Notes: a model not told the origin generated them from the letters alone. DNA of 64,000 nt from Paragordius varius (GCA_964247055.1 OZ176056.1:4712001-4776000), one strand, 5' to 3'; counted from the stretch's first letter, positions 35,867 to 48,450 are shown. Translations and numbers: made by a program.

Positions 35867-38800
35867 ATGATCAAATATTCTAATTATACAATTTTTATCA
35901 TCGGTTTTAGTATTCTAACATGGAACATTTGCCAAGGTATATTACATGTATTTTTCACAGAAACCGATAATAAAACTTATGGGATATATATATATGGTTC
36001 ATTCCTTTTGAACATCATTTAAGAATAACAGTTGTTAAAATCCGTAATATAATGATAAAGGATAATTAAATACAATTAAATGAAATTATAAATAGAAATT
36101 ATAAACGATATGTGAAACCCTTCGTCAATAGTAATCGCAGACTAGTTTCGTGCTTGTTAGCACTCATCAGTACGACACAACTATTTGACTTGGAGTTTTC
36201 ACATATCGATTTCGTATATATATCCAACTTTGCAATTTTTCTATTTATAATTTCATTTAATTGTATTTATTTATCCTTTATCATTATATTACGGATTTTA
36301 ACAACTGTTATTACAAAACATAACCAATCCGTTCATTACCATTACAATATCATCTTTATCTTATGTTTCTTATCATAATAGAGTGCCTCTTAGTTAAATT
36401 GATTTCTATGAAATCCCTAAGTAGTTATACTCTAAATCTAGGCTCACCCTAGAGTTAATTTTCAGTTTATTTTCAAATTTTCAGTTTAATTTTCATAAAT
36501 TACATTAAATTTAATTTAAATTCGTATAACCAACTGCATTTATACCAAAATTGCAAAGTTGGATATATATACGAAATCGATATGTGAAAACTCCAAGTCA
36601 AATAGTTGGGTCGTACTGATGAGTGCTAACAAGCACGAAACTAGTCTGCGATTACTATTGACGAAGGGTTTCACATATCGTTTATAATTTCTATTTATAA
36701 TTTCATTTAATTGTATTTAATTATCCTTTATCATTATATTACGGATTTTAACAACTGTTATTACAAAACATAACCAATCCGTTCATTACCATTACAATAT
36801 CATTTAAGAATAGTTAATATCTATTTTATCGCCTTTCAATTTAAAAGTTAGTTTTTGAAAAGATGCATATAATTAAAAGTCTTATATAGGGAGGGAAGGG
36901 GAGTGCATGATATTTACAGTAATATATTTAAAAATGAGTTTGCGAAACAGCATAGGCAAAGAAAATATTATTAGCTTGAAGTTATTTTTCAATTTTAACA
37001 TTGAACAATAATAATGCTCTCAGAGGCTATCAGGTATTTTTATGAAAAACTAGCATACAGTTTTAAAAATAATTGGAGGGTGAATACGTATTATTTTTGG
37101 TTTTTTTCCTGCTTTGATAAATATTGGCCGATCATGTATTTTTTATGCCACATTTGCAAACATTATATCGAATCCGAATTTTTTCAGTTCGAGTTGTAAA
37201 TCAATTGGCTTATTCATATATATTTATTGGTGTAGACCAGGTGTGTTCAACGCAAATGACTTGCCTTATTTTTAGCTCAAAAAATTCGTGGGGCCGCATT
37301 TGAAAATTCTAGAGGTTTATAACATAAAAAAGACTGTAAAAAATGAAAAAAATATATACTAATTATTTCAAATTTCTTCTAATTGGTTGGAATCAATAAA
37401 TTTGTTTAAGAAATTCAATTTTATTAAGAATTTGTTAGCATATATTTGCGGGTTCTTAAAAGAGTATTTAATATAACTTGTTAAAAAAAATTTGGACCTC
37501 ATGTTGGACACCCCTTACAAAATGATTTTAATTCCAGTTCATATGTTTTTTAAAAAAAATTAGATACGGTTTCAATATGAGGAAATGGCTCTAATTTAGA
37601 TTACATTTTTAGAAACATATCCGAATTTCAATTAAAACGTAAAATATGTCTCTAAATAAATATATTACCAAATAATATTATTTCATCCATGCATATTTTG
37701 ATGATTTATACAATAAGATTTACAATGTTTTTTTTATAAAGGACAAAATAAATTAACTTGTTATAAAAATGTTTTTGACAATTGTTTAAGACCGTCGTTC
37801 TGGAATTAGTACCGTTACACAATATATATTATTTATTTGCCATCAAGCCATTTATTTATTCTAGTTTTACAAAAAAAATTAGGGTTTGATCACAATTAAA
37901 TATTGGTTGTTATGTTTCCATTCTATTATTAAACTGTATATTTAGGGCAAGACGGTTTAGCTGGTCGCTTAGCAGGCTTCACTAACCCAATAATTATCAC
38001 TACGGTCACAAGTAGTATGTTTTTTTTTAGCTTTTATTACAATAATAATTCAGCTGTATACCCACATACATTTAATATGAAAATATATATACAATTAATT
38101 TAGATATATCTACTTTACCATCTTTGACCCCTGATGCAATCTTTCCGACAAACCCATCTCCTTTGTCGTTTAACTTTCAACCCCTGCCTGTGTTTGATAC
38201 TAACCCTAATCAAAGCACTACCAAAGTAGATAACTCACAACGACAAAACAATTCCAATTTTTTAATACCTATTTCAGCGGGTTCCCAATCTCAAAACTTC
38301 TTTTTGACGCTTAAACCTATCATTGATCGGACTAACCGGGTAAAACTATTCATAGCATCAAATGGGACTCATATGGACATTCAAAGCTTCCCTCTTGGGC
38401 CAGATGGGAAAGAGATTTTGAGCAGTGAGCTTGGTATGTCTTTCCCTCCACAAGGCACCAAAGAGCTGTTAACAATAGATGATGCATTAGATAAATATAA
38501 TTTAACTCAACTCGATGACGGTATTCAAGATAATATTTCAGACGAAACCAATGAACCCGATACGGGTAATATTAATCCAGGAGTTAATACACCACCAATC
38601 TTAATTGTATCGACTTTAAGTGCCGGAAAAGATGTATTTGCAAGTAGCAGTCAGGTGTTAGTACAGAACAATGCTAATTTCTTTACAAAAAACATTATGT
38701 CACCAAGAATAACAGTTCGACCGCCAATTTTGATTGATACAACGTCACCTTTAGTAAATCGATTGGTAAATGGGGATAAAAAAATATTTTTTGAAACGAA

Positions 38801-41800
38801 CGATGCCGATAATCTAAGTTCCTTCATCATTGATAATATGAATAACCGGTATATTAGCAGTGTTTTACAAACCAGTGTTCAACAAAATCAGAATGATAGT
38901 TTACTTATTTTGCTCAAACTTAATAATGATTCCGTACCAAACAGTCGTATAATAGGTTATAATTATAAATATTATTTAACATATTTGATTTTGGGTTAAG
39001 ATTTTTAAACCTATTATAAATAAATTTCTCACCAATATTAAGTGTAAATCTTTAAATAAAATTTCAGCACAGAAAATAAAATGTTTTTTCAATAAATTGC
39101 GTGTTTTGATCAATTTTTATCGCAGTTCAATGTCAATTACGGTTAACATAATTTTATTTATATTCTTACTTTATGATTCATTAGGAAGTTTGGGACTTAA
39201 CGGATTGCAAGATTTGGCAGTTCAAGTACCATTCTTTCCGGAGAATTTTTTTAATAGCTCACCTGTATCAAATATTCCATTTACCACTATTCCAAACGAC
39301 TTGACATTCGCTCCCCAGATTACTCTAAAGAGAGAATTAATTAATGGAAGCAATCCTACAATAAATATTACAAAACCATTTTTTTCAACCAAAGTCGCAG
39401 ACACTGCAAAAGTGGCCATTAAAACTAAACCAAATTACTATGAGCTAAATTTTACCATTGTTGAGGGTCTGAATTTCAGTGCAGAGTTGTTGGATCCATG
39501 GAGTCAAAAGCATAAAATGCTTAGTAATTATTTGGAACCATTGGTATGATACAATTTTCTACTTTTTCAAATATAATTAATGACTATACATATACATATA
39601 TATATATATATATATATTTATTTAGGTTGAAAAAAGTTTATCGAATCGTTTAAATAAGAGTGTCCATGTGCTGGAAACCGAATATAGGTATGATCTATAA
39701 AAAAATTGGATTGGGGGTACGTCTACTTTTTTTAATTAAGGTTAATTTATATATTTATAATGCACAATCTCAACATATATACTACATGTTTTTTACACGG
39801 TAAAAACAAACGTATCGGTTCGAATTCTATTGCTTTAAACAAATAAATTATCATAATTTATATATTTTTAACATAAATTGGATAAAAATTAATAAATGCT
39901 TAAAATGGTACCGATTAAAATAAATGTATATTATAGTTGGAGAATGTGAATAATTAATTAGTAAGACTTCAGGTTGCATTCGGCAAAAACCTGACATTTA
40001 TTGATTATAAAATCAGCTGTTTAGTTCAATCGTTTTAGGCAGGTGTCCCATTCGGAATTTAAAAGTTATAAAAACCTGTAAATAGAAGCTTTTTTAATAC
40101 AGGAGGACAATGTTGGTAAATTTTAATTAAAATATCCCTCAAAACAATAGTCTATTTTGAAGATTGAACTCTGGGATTAAAACTACGCCATTGTGTCATC
40201 GCGGACACAAAAGTGGCTATGTCATAAATGTTAAAAAAAATTTCAAAGCTACTAGTTGCAATTTCATATATGAGGAATCGTTATTAATTCGATAAAAGTG
40301 AATGAATAAAAAAAATCTGTATATTAATCAGTAAATATACACAGTATACAAAATCGGGGGTCATGAAAAAATATCTTGATGAAATAAATATATTCTGATA
40401 GAAAAATGTATTAGGATTATCATGCTCCTTTTGGTTTTGACTCTTACAAGTGATATAGAAAAGTTATTTACAGGTGCTCAGTAAATGGAAAAATTTGACC
40501 ACATTTTTTGAAATATTTTTTTGATGAAAGCTAAATGCTTCATTCTAAAAAACACCACTAAAATATATCATAAACTATTTATAAAAAGTTAAACAATATT
40601 TTAATTTTTAGATGTGGGCTCCAAAAGTCCAAATTTTTTCGATCTTCTAAAACGGGCTGGGTCTTTTAAAATAAAAGCAAGCCGGAATTCCGCAATAAAA
40701 TTTTTAAATTTATGCTATTGAGAAAAAATTTTTTTTCAAAAAATTCATATTTTTAGAAAAATTCAATCAAAATTTTGTTGGAGCGTAGTATCTACTATTT
40801 TTAGGCATGGAAACGATAAAACGCTTTTAGATATTGTAAAAACACCTTTTTACATAATTTGATGATGCTGAATATTTCTATCGCTTCAGAATTATAATTT
40901 AAGAATTCGTTTAATTTCTTTTGGTGAATTTTATATAAAAACACAATTTATATTTGACATAAATTTGAAGACAAACCAATATTTTGTTCAAAATTCTGAG
41001 GTGATAGAAATGTTCAGCATCATCAAATTATTTAGAAATAGTGTTTTTTATAATATCTAAAAGTTATAACGTTTTCATGCCTAAAAATGGATGACGCTTC
41101 AACAAAATTTTACTAAAAATAAAATTTTTGTACAAAGTATTTTTTTTAAAAAAAAATTTTTGTTTTCAAAATTTAACATAAATTTAAAAATTTTATCGCG
41201 CAATCCCGGCATTTATGCGCTTATTTTAAAAGAGTTGGGCCATTTTAGAAGCGTAAAAAAATTTCGGTCTTTGAGCCCACATATAAAAATTAAAATTGTT
41301 TGGATATATTGTTTTTTCATTATGACATTTTAGTAATATTTTTTGGAATTTACATTTAGCTTTCATCAAAAAAAATTTGTTACAAAAAATATGCTCAAAT
41401 TTTGCCGTTTTCCGATATGTAGCACTTAGCACAAAAGTGTAATTTCTTATTACACTCATAAGCCTTAAAACCATGAACACCATGAGACTGATACATTTTC
41501 TATCTTAATAAATAGATTTCATCATGAAATTTTTTGTACACCGTGTATATTTAAAGCTGAAATATTTAAAATACCGTTATAATTAATTATTCTTAATATA
41601 AATTATTTTTATTAAAAAAATAACATTATAAACACTTCAGAATATATCATAAACCAAATATACCATTAGAACTTTACGAGTCTTATATTTTAGTTGGTGT
41701 TTAAACTTTTTATGTTTGGATTTAACCATAATTTTTGCATGTATTTTTTATTTTATTATTTTTAACCTAGTTTCCATTATTTATTAATTTGATTTAAATT

Positions 41801-44207
41801 AATATTTTTCATTAAACCATTTTTTTGATTTCAAACTAATTTTTTTCGAACAAATAATAAGTTTAAATGTTTTTAAAGTAAAATTGTAAATAATAAACCT
41901 AAAAAACTTTTATTGTTCAAATTCCGTAATAAAATCTTATAGATACTTAAAATATTTTTTAAAAGTTTAATCAAGATATACGGCTTCTGAATGATTATAA
42001 GTTAACTTTTTAAAATGTAGAATAATTAAAAAATAGATTAAAAATAATTAATTATATGATTAATACGGTTTGATTTATATGACAAAATGAAAATGTATAA
42101 AAACCAGCTTAAACTGTTCATAGACACTCTTAAAGTGCAAATGGTCTATATTTAATCTGTTATGAGTAATGACCTTACTATAATTATTCTATTTTTTGTC
42201 TTTCAAACCGATAGTTTATTAATAGCCACACAAATAAAAGTATTTAAAATTTGATGCATGGTGCAACATATCTATATTTTGTTATAAAATTAATAGCAAA
42301 GGGAGTGTCCAAGTTAAAATGATATTGGACGTTCCATCTGTCGTCGATAATATAGCACTTGCTAAATCTCCAAATAATAATAAAACTAACATGCCTTTTA
42401 ATTCAACAGCCGAAGCATTCTTAATAGCTGATAGTTTTAACCAAAGTTTAGCGGACAACAATTATACGCTTGGTCAACGTTATCGCATATCTCCTCAACA
42501 GATTTCAGTTAAAGGTTGATTTCAATTGTTATATTATATATAATTATATTCGATCAATTTAGAATTTGTGCCGGGTCTACCACATCGAACAATTTTTCCC
42601 GCCTACAAAGCAACAGCCATTGTGATCGGTATCCTTGCATTTCTCCTAGTCTTAGCAGTTATTATTGTGCTGGTAATTTAGATTTTTAATTAAATATCAC
42701 ATCTCCTTAGTTATAAATACTTTTTCAATAATTACAATCCGTTTTTTATATTTCTTTATCGTTGATACACTATTCCCTATTAAATTTATATAGATTTTGG
42801 CATTGCAGCAAACAAAGGAAGCTTGGAACGTGTTACCTGTTAAGGGGCTTAATTATTATACAGGTGGCCGGGGTTATAATCATAACTTTTACGCCACAAC
42901 TCAGCAAAAAGATGTACCTGTTTATAATAATAACCATCAGCGTAACAATACCACACGCAATTATCAGGGTCCAATAGGCATGCGAAGCAATACAATTGAT
43001 ACTAATGAAGAAAATGATTCTTTTGATGAGAATGAAAGTAGTCAGCCCGGACAAATAAATAATAACCAGAGTGCCGGTCTTCCAGTTGGTAATCATCGAT
43101 ACAGTCCCAAGAGAATCGAAATTGAAAATGGAATTTTGGTGTCATCTACCAGTCATCGCGTTCAGAATCGTAGCTCAAAACAACAGTCCTTTGGGAAACA
43201 GAAAACGCCTCCAAGTGACATTGAAGGTCGTGGGAGAACTGGTGGTCCATTTATGCATTCGACATCACAAAAACCTAATGTTAAGGAGGTTTAATATTTT
43301 AATTTAAAAAATTATTAACATCATATATTTTGACTTTTAAAATAATTTCGTTTAAGACTGGTTTAAATAAATTACAACAGATAAAATGTTTTAACGCTAT
43401 CACAAAAACTATCTAGAAGCAATTTTTAAGATTAATAATGTTTTATTTTATTATATTGTTAAGTAAATCTCTGATAAGATTTGGAATAACTGTTAAAATT
43501 TTAAATTTTACCTAGAAAGGAAGGTGCAAACATATATTAATATAATATTAATATATATATAAAGATATGAACTCAATTTTTGCATCTAGTCAGATTTTTT
43601 TCGATTTAAAAATAACAAACGGGTACTGCTTTTAAATACTGACTAAAATCATATATATGGAAAAATAAAAACAATGGTGTAAATTACAAATATATTGATA
43701 AGACTAACATTTTTCTCTAAACAAAATTTTTTTCTATATTTTACCACTGCAATTAACTTGGTCATTTTTACGTTATAAATTTTGTATTAATTGTATTTAT
43801 AACTGGTTAGATCCAACTCTCTATTTACATAATATAATGTTTGTATTTTTCAGCCATCCTTGGGTTCTATCTTATCTCGCAGGGATAGCACCGGCCTTAG
43901 CGGAATCATTGGAAAGAGTCCATTCGTAAGGGATGACATTACTAACAATAACTACAACAATACTAATCGGTTTAACAATATAAACACCAATGGGATATCA
44001 AAAAACATGAGTAAGAATAAAAATAATTCAAATATTAGCAATGACGATCTTTACATTAATATGCCTTCCAAAAATCCTAATTTCAAAGATCAGAATAACA
44101 AGAGCGATGTAGGTGATATAGGAAAAACCGCTTCATCTAGCAAAAATGCACAGAAAAATATTACTAAATCTATCCCTAACTCTGCTCGTTCCAAATTTAG
44201 CAATTAA
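35867..44207 (+). CDS. single-pass membrane protein with SEA domain, 9 exons
   Basis: Exons: 35867-35936, 37946-38014, 38104-38955, 39185-39543, 39626-39687, 42297-42514, 42563-42672, 42794-43288, 43854-44207. They join in frame for 862 residues. Layout: signal peptide (1-22, a hydrophobic run ending in TWNICQ); a Ser/Thr/Asn/Pro-rich mucin-like ectodomain with NxS/T sites (24-410); a SEA domain (~415-540) with YYELNFTIVEGLNFSAELLDP, EPLVEKSLSNRLNKS and KGSVQVKMIL, where GSV (473-475) matches the autocleavage site G/SVVV of mucin-type SEA domains; a TM segment (~560-583, AIVIGILAFLLVLAVIIVL); and a ~280-residue tail rich in Asn, Ser and Lys. Membrane mucins and IMPG share this plan, but I do not recognise an orthologue. 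Exon 1 is assigned by phase and signal peptide, so it is less sure. AATAAA at 44369-44374. Confidence 0.8.
36124..36189 (-). ncRNA. hammerhead ribozyme, type I (copy 1)
   Basis: Minus-strand mirror of the copy at 36597-36662, differing in one base of the stem I internal loop. CTGATGA at 36170-36164, stem II GTGCT/AGCAC with loop AACA, GAAA at 36149-36146, minimal stem III CU/AG, cleavage triplet GUC ending at 36140. All core positions are intact. Confidence 0.88.
36597..36662 (+). ncRNA. hammerhead ribozyme, type I (copy 2)
   Basis: CTGATGA at 36616-36622; stem II GTGCT-AACA-AGCAC; GAAA at 36637-36640; then CUAG-UC giving a two-pair, loopless stem III and a GUC triplet ending at 36646, the predicted cleavage site. 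Stem I: inner part GUCGUA with UGCGAU, an internal loop UUGG/UA-type, and outer part GUCA(A)AUAG with CUAUUGAC. The tiny stem III resembles animal satellite and retrozyme hammerheads, which often cleave best as dimers. The internal loop of stem I is placed to contact the stem II loop. Confidence 0.9.
37231..37518. mobile_element. short hAT-like MITE
   Basis: CAGGTGTGTTCAACGCAAATG and GTGGGGCCGCATTTG at the left; TTGGACCTCATGTTGGACACCCCTTA at the right. Same family as 3577-3832. In intron 1 of the SEA-domain gene. Confidence 0.5.
40338..41547. mobile_element. TA-inserting foldback element (best copy)
   Basis: The ends TACACAGTATACAAAAT and TTTTTTGTACACCGTGTA are inverted, with TA on both sides. 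The two halves are inverted copies over nearly their whole ~590 bases, meeting at a centre near 40880-41020 (TGATGCTGAATATTTC and GAAATGTTCAGCATCATC). Tc1/mariner-type elements insert at TA and often leave such ends, but no transposase is present. It lies in intron 5 of the SEA-domain gene; other copies at 14530, 17890 and 47440. Confidence 0.7.
41659..42151. mobile_element. TATACCATTT element (subfamily b, worn)
   Basis: The left border ATATACCATTAGAACTT and right border CTCTTAAAGTGCAAATGGTCTATA match the ends at 25073-25643. The interior (CTTTTTATGTTTGGATTTAACC.. at the left) matches the same element. The tandem units are largely eroded. In intron 5 of the SEA-domain gene. Confidence 0.6.
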
Positions 44208-44459
44208 CCGCCAAAGAATTTATTTTCCCTTATATTTTAACGCAATGCATTTTAATCATACGAATTTTTTTAAACGTACAACAATAATAATCCATCATTT
44301 TATTAACATTAATTAATTGTATTTAGTCAATTTTCATGTGATTACGAATCTCACTCTCATATTATTTTAATAAATTTATCCATTTTAACTTTAGAGCTAT
44401 TTAAAATCATTCATCATATTGTGCAGTGAAAGAAAGGTTTTTGTCTTTTTAGACTATAA

Positions 44460-45004
44460 TTAACACTTCGATTCAAATTGGGGTATCTAAATACCCCAGA
44501 CTAAATTTAAGTTAGGAATTTTGAAAAACTACTGAAGGAAACGGTCACAATTTAAATTTATGCTTCTATCCTAATAAAATTCATATGAAAAAAAAAGTTT
44601 TATCTCAAACTACTTCGACGCTATTTTTATTTTACAAAATTTTTGCAAAATATTGTCTTCATTTGATTTTAAGGGTAAAAATAAAGCTAATTTTTTATTT
44701 AAATCACATCTAACATTGATAGAAATAGAAAAAGGGGTTTTTTGTATAATTTTTTAATTTTACCATTGCACACATGTCACGTTGACTAAATTCCTTTGGG
44801 TTTTATCCTAAAATGAGTAATATCACGTATTCTTGAATAAATTTTTTTATATATTTTGGTTTATTAATGTTATATAAGTGCAAAATTTGCAATGGTTTCG
44901 ATTCCTTCCATATTTTTTAAAGAATTTGTAAACAGAACTTGGGTATCCAACTACCCCAGTTTGAATCGAAGGACCGAAATGAATGTGTTGTATCTAAGTG
45001 TTAA
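44460..45004. mobile_element. TTAA-flanked short element (best copy)
   Basis: TTAA at both borders; outer inverted ends TTAACACTTCGATTCAA and TTGTATCTAAGTGTTAA. Just inside lie GGGGTATCTAAATACCCC and its partner GGTATCCAACTACCCC with TTTGAATCGAAG. ~545 bases, non-coding. TTAA targets are typical of piggyBac-type elements, but no transposase is present to prove it. Confidence 0.65.
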
Positions 45005-46309
45005 TAGAGCAACTAAATCCAATTTTTATAACCAGCTGATATTAAATCATTTTCATGATGTACTGACCATGAAAATGTTACTTTCATATATCTTTTTTTC
45101 CAAATATTGAGCAGCAAAATTTGAGATGAGGATAATTATATTTTTATATATATATTTTCATAATGCGCCTAAAAGGCGCCACAGAATGTTTTTTAATTTT
45201 CGGCCAGTATTTTTAAGTTTGCAGTCGATCGGTTCAAAAACTATCACATAAATGATGTATCAAGAATGTACTTTGTTGGATTTCTATTACTTCATTAATT
45301 TTCACTTTTCTATGACAGCATATGGTGTGTATTTTGTCCCTCAAATTAAAAAAAGCAATCTTACTCGATATTTTTTACGTAAAACACCAACTATAAATAA
45401 TAATTATTTAAAATGAGGTAACTGATTACACCGACCAACTTCATATTGATATTATTTAGAAACTATCAAAGAAGGCGGTTTAAATTTATGTTAAACTCTT
45501 AGTAATAGGAAGCCATTCTATATTTGTAGGGTGGCTTTTAGATAATTTTAGAAACAAGTAGCCCCATTCGTTTTTAAGTGAAATATTCAAATCATTAATA
45601 GCCAAGGCCATTTTTATATAAGACTCTTGCCCCAACGGCACAATGCTTTTGAATAATAGACCCCTAAAACTCTGAGTTTGAAGCATGTTTCCAAATAACT
45701 TAGAGGCTAATTCAGTTTTACTAATATTTTTCTTTTTTTGGAATCAACCCAGTTTCATCCAGCCGATGTAAAAATGGGATTATTTGATGAAACTATACTC
45801 GTATTTTTAGTGAAGGAATTTTACGCGAATATTAAAGGGATTTGCCGGAAAACTTTTAGGTCTTTTCAAATTTACTAGTTAATTTTGTTTTTTGACAAAA
45901 GCGCCAAGGGTGCCTCCATTTTTTAATACCAACCAGTCATGAACCTCTCTAAAAATTAGGTTTAGTAACAGATTTAAGGCCCAATTCTATATTGGACCAT
46001 TTATATTTTTTTGTTAGAATTTCCACGATTTTGTACCTTCCTCTGAAAAATAAAGTTTTTAATAAACATTATTTTTTTATTTTTGTACTGCTGCTCCAAG
46101 AGCGACATAGATATTAATTTTTAATAACTATTTAGTTCAAACGGTCCCTTAAAACTTGGGTTTTTATAAATTGGTGACGAAAGTATTGTGCGGAATGCAT
46201 ATCAAAATACTTTGGCGCATTTTTATTTAAAAACTTTTTATAAATAGCTATTTCGGGCTAATATTATTCTTTTATTTTAACATTAATTATAAATAGGATA
46301 TAAATAAAA
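45005..46309. other. intergenic region with one unassigned open stretch
   Basis: AT-rich. On the minus strand an open stretch of ~85 codons ends at 45486 and includes LASKLFGNMLQTQSFRG and LSKSHPTNIEWLPITKS. Its composition looks more like protein than chance AT-rich frames, but it matches no family I know and lacks a supported start or splice partner. It could be an exon or a repeat remnant. Confidence 0.3.
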
Positions 46310-47390
46310 CATAACACTAGATAACAAATTTTGACTTTTGTTAACTGCCATCCTTGTAAATTTTAAACTTATATAATTAAAGTTAAATAGTATATCTGTA
46401 AAGAAAATTGGCCTAACACCTAACAATTTTCTTATATAATAAATTTTAACCCCGATTTAACATTAAACTCGAAATTTTCAAAATTAAATTCAGATATGAA
46501 GCCTTGTATTTTATATCATTCGAAAGGCGCGAAAAACTATCTATCAAATGATAGTAAGTTATTTAATTAAATATGATTTAAAAGTTGGTTTATATGGTCA
46601 AAATTTTTCAACCCTTAAATAAGTCAACACAGACAAACTAATTAAAAAATCATATAAATTATTTTAATATATTTTTAGGGATACATTAGTAAAAATTAAA
46701 AAAAAATCTTTGAAAGAGCTTTTGGTTTGCTTTTTTAATATAAATTATTAACAAAATTATTTTACCTAATGCATATTAAAATGCATGGTTATAACTGTAA
46801 ATTCATTACATAATATCTATAAGAGCTGAAAAATACCTTAAATTTTGTTTTTAGCCAATAAATTTTAAAATAAGCCTTTTAAAGAATAAATTTATATTGA
46901 TGAGATAATTTTCTAAAAAACAAAAAACATAAAAATATCTATTTTGAATGACATAAAATAATAAATGTTTTAATCAAAAAACTTTCTTGTGTTATCTTTA
47001 TTGGACATTAATTGCCATCTACACAAAGTCTGAGCTATTTTAATCCATTAGTATTAAAAATATAATAATAAAAAGCTCTCGCTTCGCGCGTTTGTCGCTT
47101 CCTATGTCCAATATTAACTATCGATGTAAAACATATTAGTATGTTTTTTATAAATAGAGTTTTTATTACTCTTTCGAATTATATATTATAAATGGGCACT
47201 GTTGAGTATCAAAGAAAAATATTTTTTAGTAAAATTTACATAAAGAGGGCGCATTCTCAAATTATCAAATAATACAAAATTCTTAGGTGGAATATAAATT
47301 TCATTTAAGACTTACTGCTAAAATGATAGTAAATAACAGAAAATGAAAAAAACTCGAGTGGCAGATAAATTTGTTATCTAGTTTAATTCA
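46310..47390 (+). repeat. ~1.1-kb interspersed repeat, copy 2
   Basis: Collinear with 4200-5130 (ATTGGCCTAACACCTAA, ATATCATTCGAAAG, CTCTCGCTTCGCGCGTTTG, CTTCCTATGTCCAATATT, GAGGGCGCATTC, ACTCGAGTGGCAG). Non-coding; abuts the foldback copy at 47440. Confidence 0.6.
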
Positions 47391-47439
47391 GCAAATTTTA
47401 TTTTATCACATGCATTAGGGTGCTGTCTTAGCTCCAATA

Positions 47440-48450
47440 AACATAAATCCAAAAAAATATAGGGATGAAATATATATTTATTTTGATAGGAAAATGTATA
47501 ATCCTAATGGTGTTTTGATTTCGGCCCTACTAAGATTTAAGAAATAACCTTTTAGTGCCAATTAATCCATGTCAGAAAATAACAAAATTTGCGCATGTTA
47601 TGTTAAATTAGTTTTGGAGTTTTATCACAAAATTATCATTAAAATATAATATGAAAAGCAAAACAATATTATGAAAAAATTTTAATTTTAGATGCCCGAA
47701 AGTCTTACTTTTTGGACTCGGCCGAAAGAAAAAGCAAGAGGCTGTGATTGCGCGGTTATATTTTATGTACTAAACTTTTTAAAACAAGTTTTCCCGATAA
47801 AATAAATATTTTGACTAAAAACTTAATTTTTACCAAACTTTTAGGGAAGCGAGTTTTATGACATTGTTATGCGTGGTCGAAACGGTATAAAAACACTTAC
47901 GATAATATGCAAACACCTGTTCTATATAATTCAAATGCTGAACATTTCTATAGCCTCAGAAATTAATTTGATTGTTCGTTTCATTAAAATTCGGTAAATT
48001 CATATATTTACGATAATTAGCAAATTTCCTATGATGATAAAAATGTTTCACATTATATATATAGATAAATTGATTATATCTGAAAGCGCCGTGTTCATTA
48101 TACCCCAAATAGTATGAAGTACGCTTCAACAAAATTTTGCTAAAAATTAAATAATGAGCAAAGTATGCGCTATTTTTAAAACATTTGTTGCCATAATATA
48201 GCTATCGCACTCAGCATGCTTTATTTAAAGTCTAGCCCATTTTAAAAGGCAAAATACCGGTTAAAAAGTAAAAATTTAAATAATTTCCATTATTAAATAT
48301 ATATCATATATTTTAATGATTATTTTTGGAATAGAGCATTCAGCTGTTTCACAAAAATTTTATTAAACCACATGTGCGCTAATTTTACGATATCTGGTAA
48401 ATACGACAATAATGCAATACTTTTAATATACTTGATGTTGATTTAATTAA
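47440..48450. mobile_element. TA-inserting foldback element (copy 3, worn)
   Basis: Matches 40338-41547 in order: AAATGTATAATCCTAATGG, ATGTCAGAAAATAAC, GATGCCCGAAAGTC, the centre AATGCTGAACATTTCTATAG near 47935, and ACGCTTCAACAAAATTTTGCT near 48122. Outer ends not sharp. Confidence 0.5.

Larger units (their letters stand above)
36020..36830. mobile_element. foldback repeat carrying two hammerhead ribozymes (retrozyme/Penelope-like remnant?)
   Basis: Inverted arms 36024-36236 and 36555-36810 are nearly identical, around a ~310-base loop. Each arm holds a ribozyme core plus a flank (AACAGTTGTTAAAATCCG and its inverse). That flank also occurs a third time, directly repeated, at ~36236-36360. 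It lies in intron 1 of the SEA-domain gene. Hammerheads of this type are known from animal retrozymes and Penelope-like elements; no reverse transcriptase is seen here. Confidence 0.75.

Noticed and set aside
36112-36378. Plus-strand open frame of ~88 codons
   Set aside because: It runs through the inverted hammerhead and AT-rich foldback arms; the composition is hydrophobic by chance and it matches no family.
39068-39184. Earlier start of SEA-gene exon 4 at the AG of 39066-39067
   Set aside because: It keeps the frame but adds a mid-protein hydrophobic stretch; the AG at 39183-39184 has the stronger pyrimidine-rich lead and gives the same phase. The longer form remains possible as an alternative splice.
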